Source: JAAYHG01 sp012735455
GTDB lineage: Bacteria; Bacillota; DTU030; DUMP01
Length of the DNA: 64,000 nucleotides
Direction of reading: 5' to 3'
Assembly (NCBI GenBank): GCA_050951365.1
Contig: JBMNIX010000009.1
Span: 1 to 64,000 of the forward strand
The notes under the pieces were generated by a model. That model was not told the origin of the DNA. It did no database searches and saw only the letters and a list, made by a program, of their open reading frames with translations. Shown here one piece after another: positions 41,975-50,622 of the stretch (the stretch's first letter is position 1; every line of letters starts with the position of its first letter). Position numbers and translations under genes: made by a program.

Positions 41975-43289
41975 TTTTCTCACCTCCTGTCACCAGTTGG
42001 GACCATACGTCCCTGGGTGATTCCGCTAGAGCCAGGTTACACCTTAACCGTGACTGTATTTGATTTAGGGTCCAATTATCCAGTGTCAAGCCGTTTGTAT
42101 TGAACATAGCGGCAGGAAGAAAAACCATGCCGGAAGGAGAAATTTCTGTAAGGGCGCGAACAACATCTTGTCCTGTCAGCAGACCTGCTACTGTTACTGA
42201 ATGCCCCCAAAAATCGTTGGGGATAGTTCTAACCAGGGCATGCCAACCCATAAAAGAATTCCACCATTGAGCCAATTTATCCAGTGTAGAGTTTGCCGAC
42301 TGTCCCGTGACTAGAGTGAAAGAACGCGTATCCGCTGATACAGGGGGTGGCGGTAAGTTTTCTAAGTCAGTGAGGAAACGGCGGATCAGTCCTACCCCGT
42401 TTTCAAGTTGTGGATAACCATCATAAAACTGAGCATCAGGGAGTTCTTCTCTGGCCAAGGTATAAAACTCATCAGCCAAATGAAAAAACGTTAGTCCTAT
42501 AGTACGTCGAAACTTTTCTTGTTCTGCCTGGGCCCAGCGAATAAGCCCTCGAGCCTGCTCTGCAGTGTAAGATCTGATTTGAGGTAGTCCCTTGCGGTAA
42601 CGGGTAAGGCCTACCGGTACTGCGGCCACGGATGTTACTGCAGGCCAAAGCTCAGCGAGACCACTTAGCGTGTATTCTAGTGCGGGACCATCATTGAACC
42701 CTGGACAGAGGACAATTTGACAATGTATTTCAACCCCCGCCTGTGCCAGGGTTTGAAGCTGAGACTGAATCTTGCTGGCCGCACTATTGCGCATCAGCTC
42801 TTGTCTGAGAGAACCGTCCAGGGTGTGAACAGATACATAAAGTGGGCTCAAGTGAAGATCCACGATACGGTCTAGATCCTTTTCTGAGACATTGGTTAAG
42901 GTAACAAAACTGCCCTGCAAAACAGAGAGACGCCAGTCGTCATCCTTAACGTAAAGGCTGGGGCGAAGACCTTGTGGCATCTGGTCCACAAAGCAAAACT
43001 GGCAGTTGTTACGGCAACGCCGAATGCCGTCAGCTGTAGCCTGCACAAAGGTCAAGCCAAGGTCTTCGTCCAATTCCTTTTCAATCTCAAGAACCTCTAC
43101 AGTACCATCTTTTTTCCGAACGGTTAGCTCCAGGTTTTCGCTGACACAAGCATAAGTAAAATCAATGAGATCGCGTATTGGTTGTCGACCTGCCAGCACG
43201 ATATAGTCACCTGGCTCGAGTTCGAGTTCAGCGGCAATGCTGCCGAGGTCCACCCTTTCTATCTCTAATCCATTTGTCACTGTCTTCAC
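41967..43289 (-). CDS. DUF512 family protein with PDZ and radical-SAM-like cluster motif
   Basis: A 440-residue protein conserved beside der in Clostridia. An N-terminal PDZ-like part (LEPGDYIVLAGRQPIRDLID) precedes CRNNCQFCFVDQMPQGLRPS, a CxxxCxFC iron-sulfur motif as in radical-SAM proteins, with YVKDDDWRLSVLQGSFVTLT behind it. The C-terminal half is the DUF512 region. The family's reaction is unknown. The place before der suggests a role linked to ribosome or sporulation, but that is inference. Confidence 0.85.
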   Translation of the reverse strand: MKTVTNGLEIERVDLGSIAAELELEPGDYIVLAGRQPIRDLIDFTYACVSENLELTVRKKDGTVEVLEIEKELDEDLGLTFVQATADGIRRCRNNCQFCFVDQMPQGLRPSLYVKDDDWRLSVLQGSFVTLTNVSEKDLDRIVDLHLSPLYVSVHTLDGSLRQELMRNSAASKIQSQLQTLAQAGVEIHCQIVLCPGFNDGPALEYTLSGLAELWPAVTSVAAVPVGLTRYRKGLPQIRSYTAEQARGLIRWAQAEQEKFRRTIGLTFFHLADEFYTLAREELPDAQFYDGYPQLENGVGLIRRFLTDLENLPPPPVSADTRSFTLVTGQSANSTLDKLAQWWNSFMGWHALVRTIPNDFWGHSVTVAGLLTGQDVVRALTEISPSGMVFLPAAMFNTNGLTLDNWTLNQIQSRLRCNLALAESPRDVWSQLVTGGEKNE

Positions 43290-43314
43290 GCCTTTTCCCC
43301 TGGTTGCTGTCTCA

Positions 43315-43794
43315 TTATCCTATATCTTCTTTAGGAACGTCAAGCCCACTATAGGATTGAACTTGAGATACGAGGGAAACAAGGCGAGGCCAAGCAATAG
43401 AAATAAAGTGAGCAGCGAGCATGCGTCCCAGTTCAGAAGACAGACTCAATCGCGTCAACCAGTAACCATACATAGAATAAGCGCCCAGGAAGGGATCTAA
43501 CCTAACAACATGAATCTCGCTGCGTGGCGTTCCTCCAAGTATCAGTGTGCTCATTAGGGCTCGTTCAACCAAGTGACGTGCTGGGCCCTCACCAACGATA
43601 AAGACAAGATTCCCCTCTTGGTCTTGTCCTTTGAGAAAAGGAACGCCGAAGTCCTCTACCCTCCCCCGGGCGAAGTCGGCAAGAGCAAGGATCTCTTCTG
43701 GTCTGGGACGGGTGCTAGGTAGCCAACCTAAATGAAGAGCAGCTGCTAGCAAGGCAGCATAGGAGTGGTTGTAGCTAGAATAAAAGATTAACAT
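43315..43794 (-). CDS. DUF3189 family protein, second (divergent) copy
   Basis: A 159-residue paralogue of the next gene upstream. The start MLIFYSSYNHSYAALLAAAL aligns with the family N-terminus MRIIYHCYGGAHSSVTAAAI, so ATG 43794 is chosen, 20 bp inside the upstream gene. The CYGG element of the family is replaced by SSYN, while HSY and the GEGPARHLVERALMS region remain. It is probably a duplicated, altered subunit. No function is known for DUF3189. Confidence 0.75.
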   Translation of the reverse strand: MLIFYSSYNHSYAALLAAALHLGWLPSTRPRPEEILALADFARGRVEDFGVPFLKGQDQEGNLVFIVGEGPARHLVERALMSTLILGGTPRSEIHVVRLDPFLGAYSMYGYWLTRLSLSSELGRMLAAHFISIAWPRLVSLVSQVQSYSGLDVPKEDIG

Positions 43795-44236
43795 GTTCTT
43801 CAAGTGCCTCTGTGACAAGAGCAGTTAGACGAGGAAGTGCGCGGAGGGTACCCTTGGTGACCAGCGGTCTACCAACCAAAGTCCATCCCAAGCGCCGCGA
43901 TAGGAAGCCGCCGATCCGCATACACCAGTTAACGCCGTTAAGTGTGTTGATAAACAGTGGATCATTATCTCCACTACTAAGGCGCAGCGCAGAGCGGACG
44001 GTGCGTTTTAAGATATTGGCTGAACGGGCGCAGCCCAAGATAAGGACATCGTTACCGTGTATATCCTGTCCGTAGTAGAAGAGTTGCCCGAGTTCTTTGC
44101 CACTGTGCTCATCAAAATAAGGCAAGGACACGATGGCCTCAGGGCTAACAGTCGGCAGCGGCAGTAGACCGAGGTGAATAGCTGCAGCCGTTACAGAGGA
44201 GTGTGCCCCGCCATAACAGTGATAAATTATGCGCAT
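43775..44236 (-). CDS. DUF3189 family protein, canonical copy
   Basis: A 153-residue protein with the family N-terminus MRIIYHCYGGAHSSVTAAAI and the later motifs YGQDIHGNDVLILGCARSAN and LVGRPLVTKGTLRALPRL. The HCYGGAHSS loop after a beta strand may form a phosphate-binding or catalytic site, but this is not shown. It starts at ATG 44236. DUF3189 genes lie near spoIIP/der clusters in sporulating Clostridia. Confidence 0.8.
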   Translation of the reverse strand: MRIIYHCYGGAHSSVTAAAIHLGLLPLPTVSPEAIVSLPYFDEHSGKELGQLFYYGQDIHGNDVLILGCARSANILKRTVRSALRLSSGDNDPLFINTLNGVNWCMRIGGFLSRRLGWTLVGRPLVTKGTLRALPRLTALVTEALEEHVNLLF

Positions 44237-44266
44237 GACTTGTCCTCTCTGTTCAAAGGAATGTCA

Positions 44267-44461
44267 CTAGTGGTGAGTCAGAAAATAAGTACCGTTTTCC
44301 AAGTCGTGCACCATTGCATTCAAGATGCGGCTCAGATAGAGCGCTATCTTCTCCCGCTCTGCTTCATTTGCTGCGTAAAAGATCGGTGCTCCTCCCCCAC
44401 CTACACTTTTGGGATTAGTGGTGACGATAGCAATAATGTTATGTAGGATCTCGCCTTGCAC
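44267..44461 (-). CDS. YIEGIA capping-complex subunit-like small protein
   Basis: A 64-residue protein that starts MQGEILHNIIAIVTTNPKSV and contains APIFYAANEAEREKIALYLS and NAMVHDLENGTYFL. This fits the small protein annotated as capping complex subunit for YIEGIA, which is always next to a YIEGIA gene, as here (13 bp). The complex and its job have not been described well, to my knowledge. It starts at ATG 44461. Confidence 0.78.
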   Translation of the reverse strand: MQGEILHNIIAIVTTNPKSVGGGGAPIFYAANEAEREKIALYLSRILNAMVHDLENGTYFLTHH

Positions 44462-44473
44462 TGTTCACCTCTC

Positions 44474-45364
44474 CTAGTCACTGGCCTTACGGCCAATGAT
44501 AGTGTCAAGTGGACGTCGGATGGCACTCTCCAATACAGGGACCTTTCTTACAGCGAGGACAGCGAGCTCCGGATCAGGTTCGACGGGCAGAATAAAAAGG
44601 GCGGCGCGTCCTGTCTCGGTGTTTAAGCGACAAAGGGGAGTGAACTCCGGTTCTGCAAAGTCCTTCCTAGCGCCCAGTAGGGTTGCTACTTCATGGTTTA
44701 TGGCCTGACGTTGGCCCATGTTAGCTAGGGTTGCGCGTGCATCATCCGTTTTGGGTTCAATGACCACCCCAATACCGAGCTCTGTAATCATTTTCTTGGC
44801 ATCTTTGAGCCCTACGTTCATTATTAGAATATCATCGACAAAGAGTAGTGCACCTCTAAAATGGACTCTTCCCAACCGCACAATTGCGATGTCGCCTAGT
44901 GTCTTGCCTTTCTTTAACCTGGATAAAACAACTGCCACGATGATTCCGCCAACAGCACTCCATCCCAAGGGGATAAAGGTGGCTAGCGAACTGGTTGCCA
45001 GGGCTACAAGCATAACCAGGTAATTACGTCCCTCAAATACCCGGGCGATGCCTTCAATGTAGTCTGGTCCTCGTGGCACCAGTTCGCTCATGTCCAGCTG
45101 TTCCAGCGTTTTGCGTTCCATGTTGCGTATTTCACGGAACTGCTGGGCAGCTAGAGAGAGAAAGGTAACAGCCGCGTATTCTTTGGCTAGAAGAGCTGGC
45201 AACGCCACGGCACCGAGCAAGGCCGCGATAAACCCAAGCGAGAGGTGTGCGATGTAGCCATGGGGGTAGCTAGGGTACTGTCGATAATCAATACGAAGCA
45301 GATAAAGCCGGTAAAGGAAACCCAGGGCCAACCCTAAGATGACAGCCCCTATGTTTTCCAGCAT
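44474..45364 (-). CDS. YIEGIA family membrane protein
   Basis: A 296-residue membrane protein. It contains the name-giving block PDYIEGIARVFEGRNYLVML near residue 118, several N-terminal membrane segments (MLENIGAVILGLALGFLYRL, LSLGFIAALLGAVALPALLA) and a soluble C-terminal part (LRRVHFRG-like strand, ALLFVDDILIMNVGLKDAKK). ATG 45364 has AAAGGA 6 bp upstream. The ATGs at 45394 and 45388 overlap spoIIP and lack a ribosome site. The family is limited to spore-forming Clostridia, where the location beside spoIIP and DUF1614 hints at an envelope role in sporulation. Confidence 0.8.
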   Translation of the reverse strand: MLENIGAVILGLALGFLYRLYLLRIDYRQYPSYPHGYIAHLSLGFIAALLGAVALPALLAKEYAAVTFLSLAAQQFREIRNMERKTLEQLDMSELVPRGPDYIEGIARVFEGRNYLVMLVALATSSLATFIPLGWSAVGGIIVAVVLSRLKKGKTLGDIAIVRLGRVHFRGALLFVDDILIMNVGLKDAKKMITELGIGVVIEPKTDDARATLANMGQRQAINHEVATLLGARKDFAEPEFTPLCRLNTETGRAALFILPVEPDPELAVLAVRKVPVLESAIRRPLDTIIGRKASD

Positions 45365-45380
45365 TAAAGGTCCTTTCCCA

Positions 45381-46514
45381 TCACGCATCACCATTGTCTC
45401 GTTGTTTGCGGTCCCCAAAACCACTGAACTCTGCCTTGGTAAACCGATGGAGTTTACGTTTGACTTCGTTCAGGCTTCCTGTACTGAGGTAGAGGTAAGC
45501 AGCGCCAGCTACAATGAGGAGTGCTAGGGTCCACCCCAGTGCGCTCCAAGGGCCCGTGCGTCTTGTAGCCTGTTGAGGCTGACCAGGAGCCGGGGAAGCT
45601 GATACACCAATTGCCTGCGGGATAGAGTTGGCGAAAAGGGCAATACCGCGTTGCGCTGCTTCACGGGAGTTCTCGTTACTACCTACCTCAAGCAAAATGG
45701 CTCGGTCAAAAAGATCCTGATTGTAGTCACCGGCGGCAAGAAAGATCCCTTTGATTAGGCCGGGATTCTTTTCGTCATTGATTGCCTTGAGTTGTTGTGC
45801 GAAGTTAAGGTTGGCTTTGATTTTGGGGTTTTCGCGTCCCACAACTAAGGTGACCTTGGTGACATCTTGACCATGTACCTTGGACGCATACAGCTCCCGT
45901 GGTACTGCATCACGGTGTAGATCGAATAGGGCCGCTGGGTTCTGGCGCAAAAGTTCTGCTGCTGTTCGGCGTGAACGGTTATAAGCCATTGCATCATGTG
46001 GATCATGGGGCGTTGTGCTATGCAGGGCTTCTAGCCCAAGCTTTTCCAAGGTTGAACAAAAAGCACTACCAACCTTTAAGATGCCGCCCTTCCCAGCAAT
46101 GCTCGCGGTTCCGTCCGTAGGTTCGTAGGACTCGTCGCTGTGTGTGTGATAAATGGCCACACGTGGGTTGCGATGGTTGCTAACGGGACGTGTTGAGGGA
46201 TCAGGCGCTGCCTGCCACGCAGGCTGTACTAGTCCTTCTTGTGTAGCCGGCTTAAGGTCAATGTCACCCAGATAATCACAGTGTGCGTAGTCATCCTCAA
46301 TCTGTGTTACCCGGTAGTGCTTGTTATTCTCAGTGATAAACTCGTCACCCAAGGATACGCGTAATGCCGTTTGAAAAAACACGTTCCCTTCCGGATCAAG
46401 AAATGAAAAATAGCCATCTGAGCGCTCCTCATGTGCCATGGCCGTTGAGGTTAGCAGCGCCAGGAGAGATAAGGTTATAATGCAGAGCAGGAAGGCCTTT
46501 CTACTTGTTGTCAT
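45381..46514 (-). CDS. spoIIP: SpoIIP-family peptidoglycan amidase with C-terminal membrane anchor
   Basis: A 377-residue SpoIIP-like protein, which in Bacillus is an amidase/endopeptidase that drives engulfment. A signal peptide lies at residues 1-27 (LLCIITLSLLALLTSTAMA). The SpoIIP domain has VAIYHTHSDESYEPTDGTAS with the zinc His and Glu, FDLHRDAVPRE and LLEVGSNENSREAAQR. Unlike standard SpoIIP it has a membrane helix near the C-terminus (LGWTLALLIVAGAAYLYL), so the amidase would be held outside by both ends or by the tail after cleavage. ATG 46514 overlaps the DUF1614 gene by 14 bp. Another spoIIP may exist elsewhere. Confidence 0.85.
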   Translation of the reverse strand: MTTSRKAFLLCIITLSLLALLTSTAMAHEERSDGYFSFLDPEGNVFFQTALRVSLGDEFITENNKHYRVTQIEDDYAHCDYLGDIDLKPATQEGLVQPAWQAAPDPSTRPVSNHRNPRVAIYHTHSDESYEPTDGTASIAGKGGILKVGSAFCSTLEKLGLEALHSTTPHDPHDAMAYNRSRRTAAELLRQNPAALFDLHRDAVPRELYASKVHGQDVTKVTLVVGRENPKIKANLNFAQQLKAINDEKNPGLIKGIFLAAGDYNQDLFDRAILLEVGSNENSREAAQRGIALFANSIPQAIGVSASPAPGQPQQATRRTGPWSALGWTLALLIVAGAAYLYLSTGSLNEVKRKLHRFTKAEFSGFGDRKQRDNGDA

Positions 46515-47229
46515 TCTCCTTGCGTCTCCCTTCAACTTGGTGCTCCGCTGGTGTGCCAAGGGTGCTGCCCAGTTCTATATGCCGTAGCTGGTGTTCATGT
46601 GTCTCCTCGGGTGAACCTCCCCCTAGTTTTTCGCGAGTCTCCCCAATTACCTCTGCCAGGAAAACGGCCAGCAACCCAGCTAATACCACAGTATCATAGG
46701 CTCCAGCGCCACCGATGGCAGCTCTTCCTGGGGTTCGGCGCATTAACAACTGTATGAAGTGTGCAACGTCTGCCAGAATGACACCTAAGGTAGCCGCGAT
46801 AAAGGCACCGCGACGCGATCTGCCTGCTAAATATCCTACAATACCGGCAATAAGCGCATAAACATACATGGGGTCTAGTAGCATGGTTCCCGGCTCTGAT
46901 GGCAGGAGACGTCCGGCTGCGTACACACCTACGGCGGTAATCGCCGTGGCCAAGGCTGCTCGACCCTTTTCAACCGCCGTTCCAGGGCGGCTAAGGATGT
47001 ACCCGGCCAGCACTATAGGTACCACCCCACCCCCCAGGTTTACGATAAGCTGGGTGGGACGACGCCAGAGCGTTACATTAACGTAAGCCCCAACAACCAT
47101 TAACGCCAGAAATGCCAGCGCCTCTTTGTCAGTCAAGTGCATACGGTCCAACACCCGCTGAGCCAAGCCAAAGTAAACAAGAACACTCACCACAGTCAGG
47201 GCGATAAGTCCTGTTGGCAAGTAATGCAC
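46501..47229 (-). CDS. DUF1614 membrane protein
   Basis: A 242-residue polytopic membrane protein with about six or seven helices. The family motif GGAGAYDTVVLAGLLAVFLA is near residue 178, with a hydrophilic C-terminal tail (SPEETHEHQLRHIELGS). DUF1614 proteins are found with spoIIP and YIEGIA in sporulating Clostridia. The function is not known. It starts at ATG 47229 and heads the seven-gene operon that ends with der. Confidence 0.8.
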   Translation of the reverse strand: MHYLPTGLIALTVVSVLVYFGLAQRVLDRMHLTDKEALAFLALMVVGAYVNVTLWRRPTQLIVNLGGGVVPIVLAGYILSRPGTAVEKGRAALATAITAVGVYAAGRLLPSEPGTMLLDPMYVYALIAGIVGYLAGRSRRGAFIAATLGVILADVAHFIQLLMRRTPGRAAIGGAGAYDTVVLAGLLAVFLAEVIGETREKLGGGSPEETHEHQLRHIELGSTLGTPAEHQVEGRRKENDNK

Positions 47230-47283
47230 CTCGCTTTATGATGATCAGCAAGGCTAGAGTTCCCGCAGGCAGTAGTACTTATA

Positions 47284-47321
47284 CAAACGAAGCGGCGCCC
47301 CCAGGAGGCACCGCTTCGTTT
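47284..47321 (-). terminator. Intrinsic terminator after fni
   Basis: On the - strand AAACGAAGCGG...CCGCTTCGTTT, an 11-bp stem with a G-rich loop, followed by GTAT. The T run is short, so strength is uncertain. Confidence 0.6.
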
Positions 47322-47333
47322 GACTCTTACGCT

Positions 47334-48419
47334 CTATTCTATTTCTTTTCGTGGCAACAGATTACGTTGTACAGCCCAGGTATAAGTTACGCCTGTTATG
47401 ACTATGGGCTTTTGTCTTAACTCAGTTAGGTTTCTAGCACCGGTCAGGGCCAGCACTGACCTGAGTTCCCCTTGCCATTGATTCACAAGCTCAAGACCTG
47501 CTTTTACTCCGCCGCTAACCACCGCCCGCAGGAGAGGACCAGCCACACCGCACACCTGAGCCCCTAGAGCCAGCGCCTTGGCCATGTCGAGGCCGTTGGC
47601 AATTCCTCCGCTGGCGCAAACCTCTGCTCGATCCAAGCTCGCCTCCCGTAACACCGCTACAACATCGAGTAGACTCCACACAGTTGGTAGACCCCAGTTG
47701 ATGAAGATTTGGTTGGGTCTCGCACGACGCGCTGTCTCGATAGCAACAAAATTTGTACCGCCCTTTCCCCCGACATCCAGGGCTCTGATACCTAAATTGA
47801 TTAGGCGTTTTGCAGTAGATCCAGTTATGCCGCAACCAACTTCTTTAGCTATGACAGGGACTGACATTTCTTTGGTAATGGCGGCTATACTGTCCTGCCA
47901 ACGAAACACCCGGTCGCCCTCGACCATGGTAAGCTCTTGAGCAGCATTAAGGTGCAGTTGTAGACCTTGTGCTCCCAGCATCTCCACTGCCCGTTGTGCA
48001 TCTTGAGGGGTACACCCGGCACCCAAATTGGCAAGGATGACTCCGCCGGGATTAACGCGACGCGCTATAGTGTACGTGTAGACCAAGGAGGGGTCCTCGA
48101 GGGCCGCACGCTGAGAACCTAGAGCCAAAGCCAGCCCTGCTTCCTTGGCTACTTTGGCCAAGCGGGCATTAATACGGGCTGCTTCCGGCGTACCACCAGT
48201 CATGGCATTGATGAGAATTGGTGATTGCAGTCTGTAACCAAGGAAGGTTGTGCTCAGATCTAGCTCTGCGGTAGCTATATTGGGTAAGGCCTCAGGGAGA
48301 AGAAGCACATCGTCGAATCCCGTCCTCCCCGGACCAGGTGGCAACGACATTGCCAGACGAAGGTGCTCTAACTTCCTGAGTTGCCGCGGAGATTTATTCC
48401 TCCTGCTCTTGATCTGCAC
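47334..48419 (-). CDS. fni: Type 2 isopentenyl-diphosphate delta-isomerase
   Basis: An FMN-dependent isomerase that interconverts IPP and DMAPP. Family motifs are RKLEHLRLAM near the N-terminus, PILINAMTGGTPEAARINAR, LGSQRAALEDP, LQLHLNAAQEL, VIAKEVGCGITGS and DVGGKGGTNFVAIE. The start is uncertain. The frame is open to 48467, and GTG 48419 has AGGAG 12 bp upstream. Any start overlaps the end of ispH-rpsA. The two genes together cover the last part of isoprenoid precursor synthesis. Confidence 0.9.
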   Translation of the reverse strand: MQIKSRRNKSPRQLRKLEHLRLAMSLPPGPGRTGFDDVLLLPEALPNIATAELDLSTTFLGYRLQSPILINAMTGGTPEAARINARLAKVAKEAGLALALGSQRAALEDPSLVYTYTIARRVNPGGVILANLGAGCTPQDAQRAVEMLGAQGLQLHLNAAQELTMVEGDRVFRWQDSIAAITKEMSVPVIAKEVGCGITGSTAKRLINLGIRALDVGGKGGTNFVAIETARRARPNQIFINWGLPTVWSLLDVVAVLREASLDRAEVCASGGIANGLDMAKALALGAQVCGVAGPLLRAVVSGGVKAGLELVNQWQGELRSVLALTGARNLTELRQKPIVITGVTYTWAVQRNLLPRKEIE

Positions 48420-50490
48420 CGGCTGTATCAGTCTCCTGTTCGGCCGCACTGTCTGTTTCCGGCGCAACTGTCTTCTCTCGTGCCATCGGTTCTACCGCAA
48501 GCTGCAGTTCAGGAGGTACCTGCTTGATACTCAGACTGATACGTCGCTCATCCTCATTAATGTCCAGGACTTTAACCTTAACCTTTTGGCCTATTTCCAC
48601 TACCTCAGTGGGGTGCCCAACATGACGCGGTGCCAGCTGGGAAATATGAACCAACCCTTCAATGCCATCAGCAAGTTTTACAAAGGCACCGAAGTTAAGG
48701 ATGTTTGTTACCACACCTTCATTTATGCTGTCTACCGGGAAGTTTTGTCGGATAAGAGTCCATGGATCTGGCTTGACTTGTTTCAGGCCCAGTGAAATGC
48801 GTCCGCGCTCATGGTCCAGGCGTAGGACCTTTACCTCCACCTCATCACCCTCGTGGACAACCTCAGACGGGTGCCGAACGCGGCTCCATGAAAGTTCAGA
48901 GATGTGAACCAATCCTTCTGCTCCGCCTAAGTCAACAAAGGCACCAAAATCCGTCAACTTGGATACGGTTCCTTTGCGTACCTGACCTTCTTCTAACTCG
49001 ACCCAGAGTGCCTCGCGTTTTTTCGCCCGTTCAGCCTCAAGGACAGCACGATGGGATAGAATTACCCGACGGCGCTGGGGTTCTATCTCAATTATTTTTG
49101 CTTTCAGGGTCTGTCCTACATAGTGGGAGAGGTCGGCCTCATAGCGGAGTCCTACCTGTGAGGCCGGCATAAAGGCGCGTAAACCGGCGTAGGCGATCAA
49201 ACCACCCTTTACAACCTCTAGTACCTGAGCATCAACCAATTCTCCACTTTCGTAACACTGTTCTAGTTTTTCCCAGGCCTTTTCTTGATCGGCACGCCGT
49301 TTTGAGAGTAGGAGATTGTTGCCCTCGGCATCAACCTTAAGAACAGTGACGTTAATTTCCTGACCCAGTTCCACTATATCCTGGGCAGAAGTGAATGGGG
49401 TATCGCTTAATTCACCTAAAGGTACAATCCCTTCGGATTTATAACCAACATCCACCAACACACCATCGCTGTCTATACGAACCACCTTCCCAGTAACGAC
49501 CTGTCCCTCCTGCAAAGAAAGGAAGGACTCAGCGTAGAGGTCCTCTACAGCCTTCGGTGCCTGGGGTGTAGCGTCTGTCTCTTCGTTTTGTGTCTCTAGG
49601 TCCTTAGATTCTTGCTCCTCTCTTGTTACTTTTGCATCTTCTTGTCCTTGCAGCAAAGAACTCATTTTGCCGTAGACCTCCTCAATGATTTCCTCAGGCG
49701 CCGAAGCCCCCGCTGTGATACCCACTTTCTTCTTGCCAGCAAACCACTCGGGCCTTAGTTCCGCCCCGCTGCCAACCAGGTACGTGGGAACCCCCTCTTC
49801 GCGGCAAATATCGGCAAGACGACGGGTATTGGCGCTCTGGTTACTACCTACCACTATCATTACGTCAACATCCTTGGCCAGTTCTCGGGCCGCAGTCTGA
49901 CGTTCTGTGGTCGCAGGACAAAGGGTATCATGTACTGTGACTGCAGCCCCGCGTAGTCTCAAAGCAGTGGCCACAGCTTCCACATTGGTGCTTGTCTGGG
50001 TAGTCTGGGCGAGCACAGCTACCTTCTTAGGGATTGTCTCTAGTCTATCCACGTCTTCGGGCGAGGATAGAACCTGCAGCTTGTTCTTAGCCCAGGCCAG
50101 GATTCCCTGCACTTCGGGATGTTCTTTTTCGCCTACGAGGATGACATTGCTGCCCTCATCTACCAGGCGGCGGGCTAAGTGTTGGACCTTTCTTACCCTT
50201 GGGCAGGTACCGTCATATACTGTAAATCCATTGGCGGTAGCCTCTTCTATTACTTGAGGGCCGACACCGTGTGCTCGAATCAGTATCGCTCCGGGTTTGG
50301 CTTCACCCAGGTCCTGAACGGTTGTAATACCCTCTTTGGCTAGGATTGAAACCACTCTTTCGTTGTGAACTAGGGGTCCCAAGGAATAAATCTGTCCTTC
50401 CTTGGCCAGGGATTGGCGTGCTATAGCTATAGCTGCTTTAACGCCAGGACAAAACCCACTCGGGTCTGCTCGAATAATGTTCACCGACAT
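48394..50490 (-). CDS. ispH: Fused IspH (HMBPP reductase) and ribosomal protein S1
   Basis: A 698-residue fusion. Residues about 1-280 are IspH, which reduces HMBPP to IPP/DMAPP. The three cluster cysteines lie in GFCPGVKAAI, YDGTCPRVRKVQ and DTLCPATTERQ, and IRAHGVGP and TAGASAPE are conserved. After an acidic linker (about 285-335), residues 340-665 hold four S1 RNA-binding domains, such as GQVVTGKVVRIDSDGVLVDV and RKGTVSKLTDFGAFVDL, each followed by VHISEL-type motifs. The same fusion is known in many Clostridia. An acidic disordered tail ends the protein. Confidence 0.95.
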   Translation of the reverse strand: MSVNIIRADPSGFCPGVKAAIAIARQSLAKEGQIYSLGPLVHNERVVSILAKEGITTVQDLGEAKPGAILIRAHGVGPQVIEEATANGFTVYDGTCPRVRKVQHLARRLVDEGSNVILVGEKEHPEVQGILAWAKNKLQVLSSPEDVDRLETIPKKVAVLAQTTQTSTNVEAVATALRLRGAAVTVHDTLCPATTERQTAARELAKDVDVMIVVGSNQSANTRRLADICREEGVPTYLVGSGAELRPEWFAGKKKVGITAGASAPEEIIEEVYGKMSSLLQGQEDAKVTREEQESKDLETQNEETDATPQAPKAVEDLYAESFLSLQEGQVVTGKVVRIDSDGVLVDVGYKSEGIVPLGELSDTPFTSAQDIVELGQEINVTVLKVDAEGNNLLLSKRRADQEKAWEKLEQCYESGELVDAQVLEVVKGGLIAYAGLRAFMPASQVGLRYEADLSHYVGQTLKAKIIEIEPQRRRVILSHRAVLEAERAKKREALWVELEEGQVRKGTVSKLTDFGAFVDLGGAEGLVHISELSWSRVRHPSEVVHEGDEVEVKVLRLDHERGRISLGLKQVKPDPWTLIRQNFPVDSINEGVVTNILNFGAFVKLADGIEGLVHISQLAPRHVGHPTEVVEIGQKVKVKVLDINEDERRISLSIKQVPPELQLAVEPMAREKTVAPETDSAAEQETDTAGADQEQEE

Positions 50491-50587
50491 CTTCCTTTAT
50501 TCTCAGTCACCCCTAATATGGGGCAGAAGTTATTGTCATATTCGCGGCCTAAACAGGGAATTCCTGCCCCATAGAACGATTTGTGCC

Positions 50588-50616
50588 AAAAAGAAGCCCC
50601 CTTTCTTGAAGGGGGT
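50588..50616 (-). terminator. Intrinsic terminator after the oxidoreductase operon
   Basis: On the - strand CCCCCTT-CAAG-AAGGGGG is followed by CTTCTTTTT, just after the gamma-subunit stop. Confidence 0.82.
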
Positions 50617-50622
50617 CACCTT

